NCBI GenBank assembly: GCA_900469615.1
Contig: UBYA01000013.1
Span: 1-59,402, forward strand
Origin: Hyphomicrobiales bacterium
GTDB lineage: Bacteria > Pseudomonadota > Alphaproteobacteria > Rhizobiales > Rhizobiaceae
DNA: 59,402 bases
Direction of reading: 5' to 3'
Shown: positions 51,557-59,402 of the stretch, piece by piece
How positions within the stretch are numbered: the first letter of the stretch is position 1
Layout: every line of letters begins with the position of its first letter
The notes under the pieces: generated by a model
Seen by the model: the letters and a program-made list of their open reading frames with translations, nothing else
Told to the model about the DNA's origin: nothing
The model's database searches: none
Made by a program: the position numbers and the translations under genes

Positions 51557-52686
51557 TGGTGAAGCTTAAAGGAATGACCTGGTCGCATCCGCGCGGCTAC
51601 GATCCGATGATCGCCTGCTCCAAAGAGTGGCAGGAAAAGACCGGCGTCGAGATCAGCTGGGAAAAGCGGTCGCTGCAGGATTTCGAGACTTTTCCGGTCG
51701 AAGAGCTTGCTGCCCGATACGACCTCATCGTCATCGATCATCCGCATGTCGGCCAGATCACGCGGGAGAATTGCCTTTTGCCGCTCGGCGATGCCGCCCA
51801 TGCGGATGAAATCGCGGCGATCGCGGCCGGCACCGTCGGGCGCTCCTATCCGAGCTATAACTGGCAGGGCTGCCAATGGGCCTTCCCGCTCGACGCGGCG
51901 ACGCAGGTGCAGGCCTACCGGCCGGATCGCCTGAGCGCACCGGTCAAGGATCTTGCCGAGTTCGTCATGCTCGCCCGGGAAGGCAGGGCGATCCTGCCGA
52001 TGCGGCCGCCGCATTCGCTGATGACCTTCATCACGCTTGCGGCCCATCTCGGCACGCCCTGCAGCATCGAAGGACCCGACTTCATCGCCAGGGCCGATGG
52101 CGAAGCAGTGCTCGACTGGATGGCGCGGATCGTCGCTGCCATGGATTCCCGCTGCTACGAGATGGATCCGATTGCGATGTTCGATCTGATGAGCCAGGCT
52201 GACAGTCCTTATGTGGCGTCTCCGTTCGTCTACGGTTACGTGAACTATTCCTTTGCCGGTTTCAGGCAAGCGCGGATCGCCTTTGCCGATATGCCCGTCA
52301 TCGATGGCCGCGCGCCGAATGGCTCGGCGCTTGGCGGCACGGGCATTGCCGTGTCGGCGCGCACGCAGGCGCCTGAGGAGGCGAAGGCTTTTGCGCGCTG
52401 GATCGCAAGCGGGGCCGCGCAGGCCGGCATCTATGCCGGCGGTAACGGCCAGCCGGGCCATGCCGACGCGTGGGTCAGCGATGCGGTCAATGCGCCTGCG
52501 CTCGATTTTTACCGCAACACGCGCGCCACATTGGAAGGCGCCTATGTGCGGCCGCGGCATGACGGCTACATGGCATTCCAAAGCGATGCGTCCGAGATGA
52601 TTAGCGATGGACTGCGAACCGGCGAGCGGCATACAGTCCTCATCGAAAAGATGAACCGCCGCTTCGCGCAGTCCTTCGAGGCTTAA
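51553..52686 (+). CDS. Solute-binding-protein-like protein without signal peptide
   Basis: 377-aa protein with the sequence pattern of family 1 ABC solute-binding proteins (SKEWQEKTGVEISWEKRSLQDFETFPVEELAARYDLIVIDHPHVGQI, the hinge segment ASPFVYGYVNYSFAGFR, the end FARWIASGAAQAGIYAGGNGQPGHADAW). It starts MMVKLKGMTWSHPRGYD, which is not a signal peptide or lipobox, and no upstream start offers one because the gene overlaps the MaoC gene by four bases (ATGA). It is therefore expected to stay in the cytoplasm. It is too divergent from the importer's binding protein at 43898 to be a recent copy. Role unknown: cytosolic ligand sensor, chaperone for a metabolite, or an enzyme evolved from the fold. 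Confidence 0.8.
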   Translation: MMVKLKGMTWSHPRGYDPMIACSKEWQEKTGVEISWEKRSLQDFETFPVEELAARYDLIVIDHPHVGQITRENCLLPLGDAAHADEIAAIAAGTVGRSYPSYNWQGCQWAFPLDAATQVQAYRPDRLSAPVKDLAEFVMLAREGRAILPMRPPHSLMTFITLAAHLGTPCSIEGPDFIARADGEAVLDWMARIVAAMDSRCYEMDPIAMFDLMSQADSPYVASPFVYGYVNYSFAGFRQARIAFADMPVIDGRAPNGSALGGTGIAVSARTQAPEEAKAFARWIASGAAQAGIYAGGNGQPGHADAWVSDAVNAPALDFYRNTRATLEGAYVRPRHDGYMAFQSDASEMISDGLRTGERHTVLIEKMNRRFAQSFEA

Positions 52687-52792
52687 GGAGAGGCTGCGCC
52701 AACTGATTGTTATTGCTTGATCTTATCAGACGTCGGCGATGCGGCCGGCTACGGATGATGGGGTCATGGTTCCCGAGGAAAGGATCAGGATC

Positions 52793-53524
52793 ATGGGTCA
52801 CGGGTTGGAAGGCAAGAAGGTCGTCATCACGGCGGCAGGACAGGGCATCGGCCGGGCATCGGCGGAGCGCTTCATTTCGCTCGGCGCGCATGTCTACGCC
52901 ACCGACATCAACGAGCAGACGCTCTCGACGCTGGATGGCGCCAGCAAGCATGTGCTGAACGTGCTCGACAGCGCCGCCGTCAAGGCTTTCGCGGAAGAGA
53001 TCGGCCCTATCGACGTGCTCTTCAACTGCGCCGGTTTCGTCCATGCCGGCACGATCCTCGACTGCGAGGAGAAGGACTGGGATTTCTCCTTCAACCTGAA
53101 TGCCAAGGCGATGTATACGACCTGCCGCACCTTCCTGCCGGGAATGCTGGAGCAGGGCAAGGGCTCGATCGTCAACATGGCTTCGGTCGCGTCGAGCGTG
53201 AAGGGCGTGCCCAACCGCTTCGCCTATTGCGCCTCCAAGGCCGCCGTCATCGGGCTTACCAAGTCGATCGCCGCCGATTTCGTCGCCAGGGGCATCCGCG
53301 CCAATGCCATTTGCCCCGGCACGGTCGACAGCCCCTCGCTGCACGAGCGGCTGCGGGCAACCGGCGACTACGAAAAGGCGATGAAGGATTTCATCGCCCG
53401 CCAGCCGATGGGCCGTATCGCGACCGCCGAGGAGATCGCCGCGCTCGTGACCTATCTGGCCGGCGACGAAGCGGGCTTCACGACGGGCCAGACCCACGTC
53501 ATCGATGGCGGCTGGACGGCCTGA
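52793..53524 (+). CDS. SDR oxidoreductase, 2-keto-3-deoxy-L-fuconate dehydrogenase-like
   Basis: 243-aa short-chain dehydrogenase. Cofactor motif TAAGQGIG, NAG variant NCAGFVHAG, catalytic Ser/Tyr/Lys (MASVASSVKG, YCASKAAVIG) and the tail HVIDGGWTA. The stretches LFNCAGFVHAG, VKGVPNRFAY and ICPGTVDSPSLHERL closely match, from memory, 2-keto-3-deoxy-L-fuconate 4-dehydrogenase and the related 3-hydroxybutyrate dehydrogenase type 2. I start at 52793 (MGHGLEGKKVVITAAGQG), preceded by AGGATCAGG; the frame upstream is not family-like. It is the last gene of the operon. Confidence 0.9.
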   Translation: MGHGLEGKKVVITAAGQGIGRASAERFISLGAHVYATDINEQTLSTLDGASKHVLNVLDSAAVKAFAEEIGPIDVLFNCAGFVHAGTILDCEEKDWDFSFNLNAKAMYTTCRTFLPGMLEQGKGSIVNMASVASSVKGVPNRFAYCASKAAVIGLTKSIAADFVARGIRANAICPGTVDSPSLHERLRATGDYEKAMKDFIARQPMGRIATAEEIAALVTYLAGDEAGFTTGQTHVIDGGWTA

Positions 53525-53539
53525 GCCTATCCTGCCCGG

Positions 53540-53630
53540 AGCAATTCCAGGAAAAGTGCATGGCGTTTTTCCGTCCGGAATTGCCTTCAAACAAAAGGAT
53601 AGAGCGTTTTCGCGATTCGAGGAAAAGCGG
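53540..53630. repeat. Intergenic repeat, upstream copy (degenerate)
   Basis: Begins AGCAATTCCAGGAAAAGTGC and shares GG-TTTTCCGTCCGGAAT and the TAGAGCG...AAAGCGG end with the copy at 54402-54492, in the same orientation. Its terminal hairpin is imperfect. The rest of the gap to 53729 holds no gene. Confidence 0.7.
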
Positions 53631-53729
53631 AAAGACTCTAGCCAGGGTCCCGTATTGCGGGGCCTCCTTTTATTTGCCACTCTCTTGACGAATCGGTTTC
53701 TCGAAAGACGGTAGCGATCGGAGAGCGGC

Positions 53730-54401
53730 ATGGATGCCAACGGATTTTTGTATCGCTCCAGGGGGCTTGTGCTATGGCGCAAGCATCATGTGATCCTGAT
53801 TTCGATCCTTGCCGGGGTCGCGGTCTTCCTGTTGCTGACATCCCGTGAACTGAACGCCGGCAATCTGCTTATCGCATGGGACACGACGGCCGTCGTTTAC
53901 ATTGTCTATAGCCTCTACCGGATGCTGACGGCGGATGCGCAGCGCATTCGCAAACGCTCCGCCGACCTCGATTTTTCCGACGTGTTCCTGTTGTTTCTGT
54001 CGATTGCGGCAGCGCTCGCCAGCATCGGCGGGATCGCGCTGGATCTGCTGGGCGTGAAGGATGCGCCGCCGGCCGTCGGCCTGTTCCGCCTCATGGTGGC
54101 GATTGCGACGATCCTGATTTCGTGGACGTTCCTGCATACGCTGTTCACGATCCACTACGCGCATCGGTTCTATGGCGCGGGCAAGGGGCAGGGGCTGAAA
54201 TTCGCCGAGCCGGTGGAGGAGCCGATCTATTGGGACTTCCTCTATTTTTCCTTCACCATCGGCGTGGCGGCGCAGACCGCCGACATCGGCATTTCCACGG
54301 TAGCGATGCGTAAGCTGGCGCTTCTGCACGCCATCCTGTCGTTCCTGTTCAACACGACGATTCTGGCGCTTGCCATAAATGTCGGGGCGAGCCTGATCTA
54401 A
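53730..54401 (+). CDS. DUF1345 family membrane protein
   Basis: 223-aa inner-membrane protein of unknown function with five predicted helices (HVILISILAGVAVFLLL, LIAWDTTAVVYIVYSLYRML, VFLLFLSIAAALASIGGIALDLLG, GLFRLMVAIATILISWTFLHTLFTIHYAHRFY, and the C-terminal LALLHAILSFLFNTTILALAINVG). DLDFSDVFLLFL and WDFLYFSFTIGVAAQTADIGIS are family hallmarks of DUF1345. Directly flanked by two copies of an intergenic repeat. Confidence 0.88.
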   Translation: MDANGFLYRSRGLVLWRKHHVILISILAGVAVFLLLTSRELNAGNLLIAWDTTAVVYIVYSLYRMLTADAQRIRKRSADLDFSDVFLLFLSIAAALASIGGIALDLLGVKDAPPAVGLFRLMVAIATILISWTFLHTLFTIHYAHRFYGAGKGQGLKFAEPVEEPIYWDFLYFSFTIGVAAQTADIGISTVAMRKLALLHAILSFLFNTTILALAINVGASLI

Positions 54402-54492
54402 AGCAATTCCAGGAAAGTGCGCAGCGGTTTTCCGTCCGGAATCGCGTCAAAGCAGCGAAGTAGAGCGGTTCCGTGAAATACGGAACCGCTCC
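54402..54492. repeat. Intergenic repeat, downstream copy with intact hairpin
   Basis: Begins AGCAATTCCAGGAAAGTGC directly at the DUF1345 stop codon and ends in a perfect 12-bp hairpin GAGCGGTTCCGT-GAAAT-ACGGAACCGCTC (54463-54491). Direct repeat of 53540-53630. The hairpin could also serve as the 3' end structure for the flanking convergent transcripts, although no U-tract follows. Confidence 0.75.
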
Positions 54493-54525
54493 AAGTCTAC
54501 TCCTTGCCGATATTGGCTTGTATCG

Positions 54526-54699
54526 TCAGACGATGGCGTTGCCGGCCATGACGGCCAGAACCAGAAACACCAGGAAGATGATCAGGAAGATGGCGAAGAG
54601 AACGCGCGCAATGGTTGCGGTCGCGGCCGACACGCCGGAAAAGCCGAAAAAGCCGCTGATCAGCGAAACCACAAAGAAAATGAGAGCCCATTTCAGCAT
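54526..54699 (-). CDS. DUF1328 (UPF0391) small membrane protein
   Basis: 57-aa protein, MLKWALIFFVVSLISGFFGF then SGVSAATATIARVLFAIFLIIFLVFLVLAV and MAGNAIV. It is two hydrophobic helices with a short linker, exactly the DUF1328/YtjA layout. The ribosome site AGAGGAG lies eight bases upstream of the ATG. These proteins are linked to general stress regulons in several alphaproteobacteria, but the molecular role is not known. It is convergent with the DUF1345 gene. Confidence 0.9.
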   Translation of the reverse strand: MLKWALIFFVVSLISGFFGFSGVSAATATIARVLFAIFLIIFLVFLVLAVMAGNAIV

Positions 54700-54816
54700 T
54701 TAGCAGTCTCCTCTGCGTTGTACTCCTTAAAGACGCGGAAGGAGGGTAAATTGTTCCGAAGCCGTTTCGATTATGGAATTCGGGTTTGGTGGCTCCGAAG
54801 TCTGCGGAGAGTGTGG

Positions 54817-55004
54817 CACCCCCCTCTGTCCCTGTCGGGACATCTCCCCCACAAGGGGGGAGATTGGTAACTCGCGGTAGCTTTTTGTATTCAACCAGCA
54901 TCGTATCTGCTGAAGCTAAGGCCTATGGTCTTCCCAGAGCGTGTGGCAAACTCCCAACGATCTCCCCCTTTGTGGGGGAGATGTCACGAAGTGAAAGAGG
55001 AGGG
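54817..55004. repeat. Composite palindromic intergenic element, copy 3
   Basis: Left half-site 54817-54880 with hairpin TGTCCC-TGTC-GGGACA, then ATCTCCCCC/GGGGGAGAT and flank TTGGTAACTCGCGG. Right half-site about 54950-55004, inverted, with flank CTCCCAACGATC and a partly decayed hairpin (GTGAAA instead of GTGACA). Same order of half-site types as copy 2. It fills the gap between the DUF1328 gene and the aldehyde dehydrogenase; no gene is present in 54700-55054. Confidence 0.8.
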
Positions 55005-55054
55005 CGTAGCGGTGCGACAAGCTCGAAAAGGATGGTCAAATCGATAGCCGTACA

Positions 55055-56482
55055 TCACCCGTGATTGATCATCACATGCCGTACCGCGGTGTAGTCTTCG
55101 ATGGCGTAGACCGACATGTCCTTGCCATAGCCGGATTGCTTCAGGCCGCCATGCGGCATTTCGTTGACCAGCATGAAATGGGTGTTGATCCAGGTGCAGC
55201 CATATTGCAGCCGGGCGGCTGTCTGCATGCCGCGGCTGATGTCCTTGGTCCAGACCGAGGATGCGAGGCCGTAGTCGCTGTCGTTGGCCCAGGCAACGGC
55301 ATCGTCGGGGTTGGTGAAGCGCGTCACCGAGACAACGGGACCGAAGACTTCGCGGCGAACGATCTCGTCGTCCTGTGTGGCGCCGGCGACGACGGTCGGG
55401 GCGTAGAAGAAGCCGCGCTCGCCGGAGATCTTGCCGCCGGTGGTGATTTCCATGTGCTTGTGTTCTGCGGCACGGGTGACGAAGCTCTCGACGCGGTCGC
55501 GCTGGCGTCTGGAAATCAACGGTCCGATTTCGTTCTCCGTATCGTCGGCAAGATTGAACTTGATGCTGGAGACGGCAGAGGTGAGATCGGCGACGAAGTT
55601 GTCGTAGACCTTGGCGTCGGCATAGATGCGGCAGGCGGCCGTGCAGTCCTGGCCGGCATTGTAATAGCCGAAGGTGCGGATGCCGGCGACGACGGCGTCG
55701 ATATCGGCGTCGTCGAAGACGATGACGGGCGCCTTGCCGCCGAGTTCCAGATGCGTGCGCTTCACCGTCTTGGCGGCGGCGGCGAGCACCTTCTTGCCGG
55801 TGGCGACATCGCCGGTGATGGAGACCATGCCGATCTTGGGGTGATTGATCAGCGCATTGCCGACGCTTTCGCCGCGGCCGAGGATGACGTTGACGACGCC
55901 CTCGGGAAGAATGTCAGAGAGCAGCTTCGCCATCTTCAGCGCCGTCAGCGGCGTCTGTTCGGAGGGCTTGAAGACGACGGTGTTGCCGCCGGCAATCGCC
56001 GGCGCCAGCTTCCAGGCCATCATCATCAGCGGATAGTTCCACGGCGCGATCGAGCCGACGATGCCGACCGGATCGCGGCGGATCATCGAGGTATGGCCGG
56101 GCAGGTACTCGCCGGCGACCGGGCCGTGCAGGTTGCGCACCGCACCGGCAAAGAAGCGGTAGCAATCGACGATGGCCGGGATTTCGTCATTGAGCACGGC
56201 ATTGATCGGCTTGCCGCAGTTCAGCGCTTCCAGTGTCGCGAAGCCTTCGGCATCCCGTTCGATGGCATCGGCGATCTTGAGGAGATAGGCCGCGCGCTGG
56301 CCCGGTGTCGTCTGCGACCAGGCGGTGAAGGCCTTTTCGGCGGCATCGACGGCGGCGTCGATCTGACCGAGAGAGGCCTCGGGCAGGGCGAGCACGGTCT
56401 CGCCCGTCTTCGGGTTGAGGACACGCTCCTCCGTCTCCGTACCCGCTTCGAAGCGGGAGCCGATCAGCATCTGGGTATCCAT
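55055..56482 (-). CDS. Gamma-aminobutyraldehyde (betaine-type) aldehyde dehydrogenase
   Basis: 475-aa NAD-dependent aldehyde dehydrogenase. Seen: GSIAPWNYPLMMMAWKLAPAIAGGNTVVFKPSEQTP (substrate and NAD positioning), the catalytic Glu in HLELGGKAPVIVF, the catalytic Cys in GYYNAGQDCTAACR, and EVFGPVVSVTRF. It is closest to gamma-aminobutyraldehyde/4-trimethylaminobutyraldehyde dehydrogenases, as expected beside a polyamine-type importer. I start at MDTQMLIG (56482) with GGGAGAG upstream. It is the last gene of the importer operon, 13 bases after the permease stop. Confidence 0.92.
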   Translation of the reverse strand: MDTQMLIGSRFEAGTETEERVLNPKTGETVLALPEASLGQIDAAVDAAEKAFTAWSQTTPGQRAAYLLKIADAIERDAEGFATLEALNCGKPINAVLNDEIPAIVDCYRFFAGAVRNLHGPVAGEYLPGHTSMIRRDPVGIVGSIAPWNYPLMMMAWKLAPAIAGGNTVVFKPSEQTPLTALKMAKLLSDILPEGVVNVILGRGESVGNALINHPKIGMVSITGDVATGKKVLAAAAKTVKRTHLELGGKAPVIVFDDADIDAVVAGIRTFGYYNAGQDCTAACRIYADAKVYDNFVADLTSAVSSIKFNLADDTENEIGPLISRRQRDRVESFVTRAAEHKHMEITTGGKISGERGFFYAPTVVAGATQDDEIVRREVFGPVVSVTRFTNPDDAVAWANDSDYGLASSVWTKDISRGMQTAARLQYGCTWINTHFMLVNEMPHGGLKQSGYGKDMSVYAIEDYTAVRHVMINHG

Positions 56483-56495
56483 TATTCTCTCCCTT

Positions 56496-57311
56496 TCATT
56501 TGCCGCCGCCGGCGATCCGGTCGCCGTCGCGGGTAAGATAGTAGGCTGCCAGGATCGGCAGGAAGGTGACAAGCACGACGACCATGGCGACGACGTTGGT
56601 GACGGGGCGCTGGCGGGGGCGGATGAGCTCCTCCAGCATCCAGATCGGCAAGGTCATCTGCTGACCGCCGGTGAAGGTAGTAACGATGACTTCGTCAAAC
56701 GAAAGCGCGAAGGCGAGCATGCCGCCTGCAAGCAGCGCGGTGCCGATATTCGGCAGGACGATATGGCGGAAGGTCTGGAAACCATCGGCGCCGAGGTCCA
56801 TCGACGCCTCGATCAGCGAACCGGAGGTGCGGCGGAAGCGGGCGACGGCATTGTTGTAGACCACGACGACGCAGAAGGTGGCGTGGCCGAGAACGATCGT
56901 CCAGACCGAGAACGGGATATCGAACAGGCTGAAGGCGGAGCGAAGCGCAATGCCGGTGATGATGCCGGGCAGCGCGATCGGCAATATGACCAGCAGCGAC
57001 ACCGCCTCGCGGCCGAAGAATTTCGTCTGGCTGACGGCTGCGGCGCATAGGGTGCCAAGCAGCAGGGCGATGATGGTTGCGATGGTCGCAACCTGCACCG
57101 ACAGCGCCAGCGCCGACCAGACGTCGGGCCTGTTCCAGGCGATGCCGAACCATTGCAGCGTAAAGCCCGGAGGCGGCCACTGATAGCTTTTCTCCTCCGT
57201 CGTGAAGGCATAGACGAAGATCAGGAGGATCGGCAGATGCAGGAAGAGCAGGCCGCCCGCGGCTGCCGTCTTCAAGGGGAAGGAGGCGCGTTGGCCGCGA
57301 TCAGAGCGCAT
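56496..57311 (-). CDS. Polyamine-type ABC transporter permease (PotC class)
   Basis: 271-aa permease with six helices. First helix LKTAAAGGLLFLHLPILLIFVYAF and EAA loop IEASMDLGADGFQTFRHIVLPN. The segment WPPPGFTLQWFG is typical of spermidine/putrescine PotC-like permeases. I start at MRSDRGQRASF (57311), which overlaps the end of the preceding permease by 11 bases. Confidence 0.92.
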   Translation of the reverse strand: MRSDRGQRASFPLKTAAAGGLLFLHLPILLIFVYAFTTEEKSYQWPPPGFTLQWFGIAWNRPDVWSALALSVQVATIATIIALLLGTLCAAAVSQTKFFGREAVSLLVILPIALPGIITGIALRSAFSLFDIPFSVWTIVLGHATFCVVVVYNNAVARFRRTSGSLIEASMDLGADGFQTFRHIVLPNIGTALLAGGMLAFALSFDEVIVTTFTGGQQMTLPIWMLEELIRPRQRPVTNVVAMVVVLVTFLPILAAYYLTRDGDRIAGGGK

Positions 57312-58272
57312 CGAAAGCTCCCTGTTTCTTGGCGATCCACAGGTAGATGGCCATGATGACGATGGGTACGACGGAGAAGGCGGCGGCCAGCGGCACGTTG
57401 CCGGCCGTGCCCTGTTGCGCATAGACGGCCTGGCCGATGAAGAGGCGCGAGGAGCCGACGATCTGCGGGATGATGTAATCGCCCAATGTCAGCGAGAAGG
57501 TGAAGATGGAGCCGGCGACCACACCTGGCAGGGCGAGCGGCAGCAGCACCGTGCGAAAGGTCTGGTTCGGCGTCGCGCCGAGATCGGACGAGGCTTCGAG
57601 CAGGTTTGCCGGCACGCGCTCCAGGGCTGCCTGCGTCGGCAGGATCATATAGGGCAGCCAGATATAGACGAAGACGAGGAAGGTGCCGATATAGCTGACC
57701 GACAGCGAGTTGCCGCCGATGACAGGCAGGGCGAGCACGCCGTCGAGCAGCCAGCCGAGGTGCAGCTTGTCGAAGATCCAGGTGAGGATGCCTTCCTTGG
57801 CAAGGATCAGCTTCCAGGCATAGACCTTGACGAGATAGCTCGACCAGAGCGGCAGCATGACGCCGAGATAGAACAGTGCCTTCCATTTGCCCTGCGCATA
57901 GCGGGCCGCATAATAGGCGATGGGGAAGGCGACGAAGGCGGAAGCCAGCGTCACGAGCGCGGCCATGACCACCGTGCGCACGATGATGTCGAAATTCGCC
58001 GAATTCAGCAGCTGCGCATAGGTCGAAAGCGTGAACTGGTAGTTCACCATTCCCGAGAAGTCGTCGATCGAGAAGAAGCTCTGCAGCAACAGCGCGATCA
58101 GCGAGCCGATATAGATGACACCCAGCCAGAGCAACGGCGGCGTCAGCATCAGGAACAGCAGCAGCTTCGGCCGGCGCCAGAAGAGATCCGAGAGGCGGCC
58201 GAAGAAGCCGCCACGGCTGGGCAGGATCGAGGCCGGCGCCTGGGACGAGGCGGGAAAGGCGGCGGCGTTCAT
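57301..58272 (-). CDS. Polyamine-type ABC transporter permease (PotB class)
   Basis: 323-aa permease. After a cytosolic N-terminus it has six helices (LLLFLMLTPPLLWLGVIYIGSLIALLLQSFF first) and the EAA loop LEASSDLGATPNQTFRTVLLPLALPG. PotB-type features include SYLVKVYAWKLILAKEGILTW. Its start overlaps the end of the ATPase gene by four bases. Confidence 0.92.
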   Translation of the reverse strand: MNAAAFPASSQAPASILPSRGGFFGRLSDLFWRRPKLLLFLMLTPPLLWLGVIYIGSLIALLLQSFFSIDDFSGMVNYQFTLSTYAQLLNSANFDIIVRTVVMAALVTLASAFVAFPIAYYAARYAQGKWKALFYLGVMLPLWSSYLVKVYAWKLILAKEGILTWIFDKLHLGWLLDGVLALPVIGGNSLSVSYIGTFLVFVYIWLPYMILPTQAALERVPANLLEASSDLGATPNQTFRTVLLPLALPGVVAGSIFTFSLTLGDYIIPQIVGSSRLFIGQAVYAQQGTAGNVPLAAAFSVVPIVIMAIYLWIAKKQGAFDAL

Positions 58273-59255
58273 GCGGCGTCATCCATATAGTGCACGTCCG
58301 CAGGCAGCCATGCGAGGCGGACGGCAGCGCCGGTGTCGGGTGCCGACTGGCCGGCGGGCACGGTCACATGCAGGCGGGCGCCGTTCGCTTCGACCGAGAG
58401 GCGGGTCGCGGCGCCGAGGAAGCTCGTCGCTTTCACGGTCGCCGGCACGCCGCTTTCCTCGGTCACGCGGATTGCCTCGGGGCGGAGGCTCGCCCAGCGG
58501 CGCTCGCCGCCGAGCGACGACATGGTGTCCGGGGCGATGACGTTGGAGGAACCGACGAAATCGGCGACGAAACGGGTCTTCGGCCGCTGATAGATATCGT
58601 GCGGCGTGCCCTGCTGCACGATGCGGCCATCGTTGAAGACGGCGACGCGATCGGCCATGGAAAGCGCCTCGCCCTGATCGTGGGTGACGAAGACGAAGGT
58701 GATGCCGAGCGCGCGCTGCAGGGTCTTCAACTCCTCCTGCATCTGCTCGCGCAGCTTCAGGTCGAGCGCGCCGAGCGGTTCGTCGAGCAGCAGCACTTTC
58801 GGCTTGTTGACCAGGGCGCGAGCGAGTGCCACGCGCTGGCGCTGGCCGCCGGAGAGCTGGCCGGGGCGGCGGCCGCCATAGCCCGGCAGCTTCACCAGCT
58901 CCAGAGCCTGCTCGGCGGCACGAAGCCTTTCGCCCTTGCCGATACCCTTGACCATCAGCCCGTAGGCGACGTTGTCGAGGATATTGAGATGCGGAAACAG
59001 CGCGTAATCCTGGAACACCGTGTTGACGTTGCGCCGATAGGGCGGCACGCCTTCGGCGGTTTCGCCGAAGATCTCGATATGGCCGCCCGTCGGCTGCTCG
59101 AAGCCCGCAATGAGCCTGAGGCAGGTGGTCTTGCCGGAACCGGAAGGGCCGAGCATGGCGAAGAATTCGCCGGGCGCGATCTCCAGATCGACCTGGTCCA
59201 CAGCGCGGACCTGACCGAAATGGCGCGACACCTGCTGGAAACGAACGGCGTTCAT
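58269..59255 (-). CDS. Polyamine-type ABC transporter ATP-binding protein (PotA class)
   Basis: 328-aa ATPase with Walker A GPSGSGKTT, Q-loop TVFQDYALFPHLN, signature LSGGQRQRVALARA, Walker B VLLLDEPLGALD and a C-terminal TOBE domain (WASLRPEAIRV). I start at MNAVRFQQVSRHFG (59255), preceded by GGAGCACC; the frame runs nine residues further. First visible gene of the operon. No periplasmic binding protein is in the window, so it presumably lies beyond the right edge. With the aldehyde dehydrogenase this suggests uptake and oxidation of putrescine or a related amine. Confidence 0.93.
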   Translation of the reverse strand: MNAVRFQQVSRHFGQVRAVDQVDLEIAPGEFFAMLGPSGSGKTTCLRLIAGFEQPTGGHIEIFGETAEGVPPYRRNVNTVFQDYALFPHLNILDNVAYGLMVKGIGKGERLRAAEQALELVKLPGYGGRRPGQLSGGQRQRVALARALVNKPKVLLLDEPLGALDLKLREQMQEELKTLQRALGITFVFVTHDQGEALSMADRVAVFNDGRIVQQGTPHDIYQRPKTRFVADFVGSSNVIAPDTMSSLGGERRWASLRPEAIRVTEESGVPATVKATSFLGAATRLSVEANGARLHVTVPAGQSAPDTGAAVRLAWLPADVHYMDDAA

Positions 59256-59283
59256 GGGGTGCTCCAGGGAAAGTGTTTTCATT

Positions 59284-59402
59284 CCTTCTCCCCTGCGGGG
59301 AGAAGGTGCCCGGCAGGGCGGATGAGGGGGTCACGAAGCGGGCTTTGAGCGACAAGTGAAAGGCAATTCTTCCTATGCCGCGCCCCTCATCCGACCCTTC
59401 GG
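59284..59402. repeat. Hairpin-type intergenic repeat pair, cut by the window end
   Basis: Hairpin CCTTCTCCCC (59284-59293) / GGGGAGAAGG (59297-59306), followed by TGCCCGGCAGGGCGGATGAGGGG. An inverted second copy begins with CCCCTCATCCG (59383-59393) and is cut by the window end. The same family is seen at position 1. No gene lies in 59256-59402. Confidence 0.75.

Overview
The window is chromosomal DNA of a Rhizobiaceae alphaproteobacterium, most likely Rhizobium or Agrobacterium. The evidence is high-GC coding sequence, the gene order murA - DUF2948 - hisD - UPF0262 - phosphatase - infA - maf - yacG - tRNA-Phe, a smo/mtlK polyol locus, many ABC sugar importers, and palindromic intergenic repeats of the kind scattered through rhizobial genomes.

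Layout. 1-1609: a hypothetical gene and a D-Ala-D-Ala ligase. 1.7-5.1 kb: an AT-richer segment ending at a tRNA-Thr. It holds one large SIR2-like / P-loop NTPase / TPR-like gene, probably anti-phage, and a frameshifted, truncated integrase next to the tRNA. 5.2-11.6 kb: the conserved housekeeping block. 11.9-16.7 kb: the prkA-yeaH-ycgB stress operon. 16.7-23.3 kb: an MFS exporter, a membrane-anchored protein of unknown function, an ROK kinase-cutC pair and a two-component system. 23.5-34.2 kb: polyol (sorbitol/mannitol) uptake and oxidation, with a SorC-type regulator, an ABC importer, mannitol dehydrogenase, an HAD phosphatase, an FGGY kinase and an RpiR regulator. 34.4-37.4 kb: CysZ-like protein, nth, DUF2244 protein and an Ada-type methyltransferase. 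37.5-40.0 kb: a second SorC-type regulator divergent from transaldolase, with a long perfect inverted repeat between them.

40.3-53.5 kb is a divergent catabolic locus. The left arm (iclR, lactonase-like amidohydrolase, MaoC, class III CoA-transferase) and the right arm (sugar ABC importer, enolase-superfamily dehydratase, RhaM-type mutarotase, Gfo/Idh oxidoreductase, second MaoC, a solute-binding-like protein without signal peptide, SDR) share a control region containing an 18-bp perfect palindrome. Several enzymes match steps of the non-phosphorylative 6-deoxyhexose (L-fucose type) pathway. The CoA-transferase, the two MaoC proteins and the cytosolic binding protein do not belong to that pathway, and this is the best candidate for undescribed metabolism here. 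53.7-59.4 kb: DUF1345 and DUF1328 membrane proteins, then an aldehyde dehydrogenase with a polyamine/GABA-type ABC importer whose binding protein lies outside the window.

Three intergenic repeat families occur: three composite elements of about 190 bp built from two inverted half-sites, a pair of about 90-bp direct repeats around the DUF1345 gene, and a hairpin family cut by both window ends.
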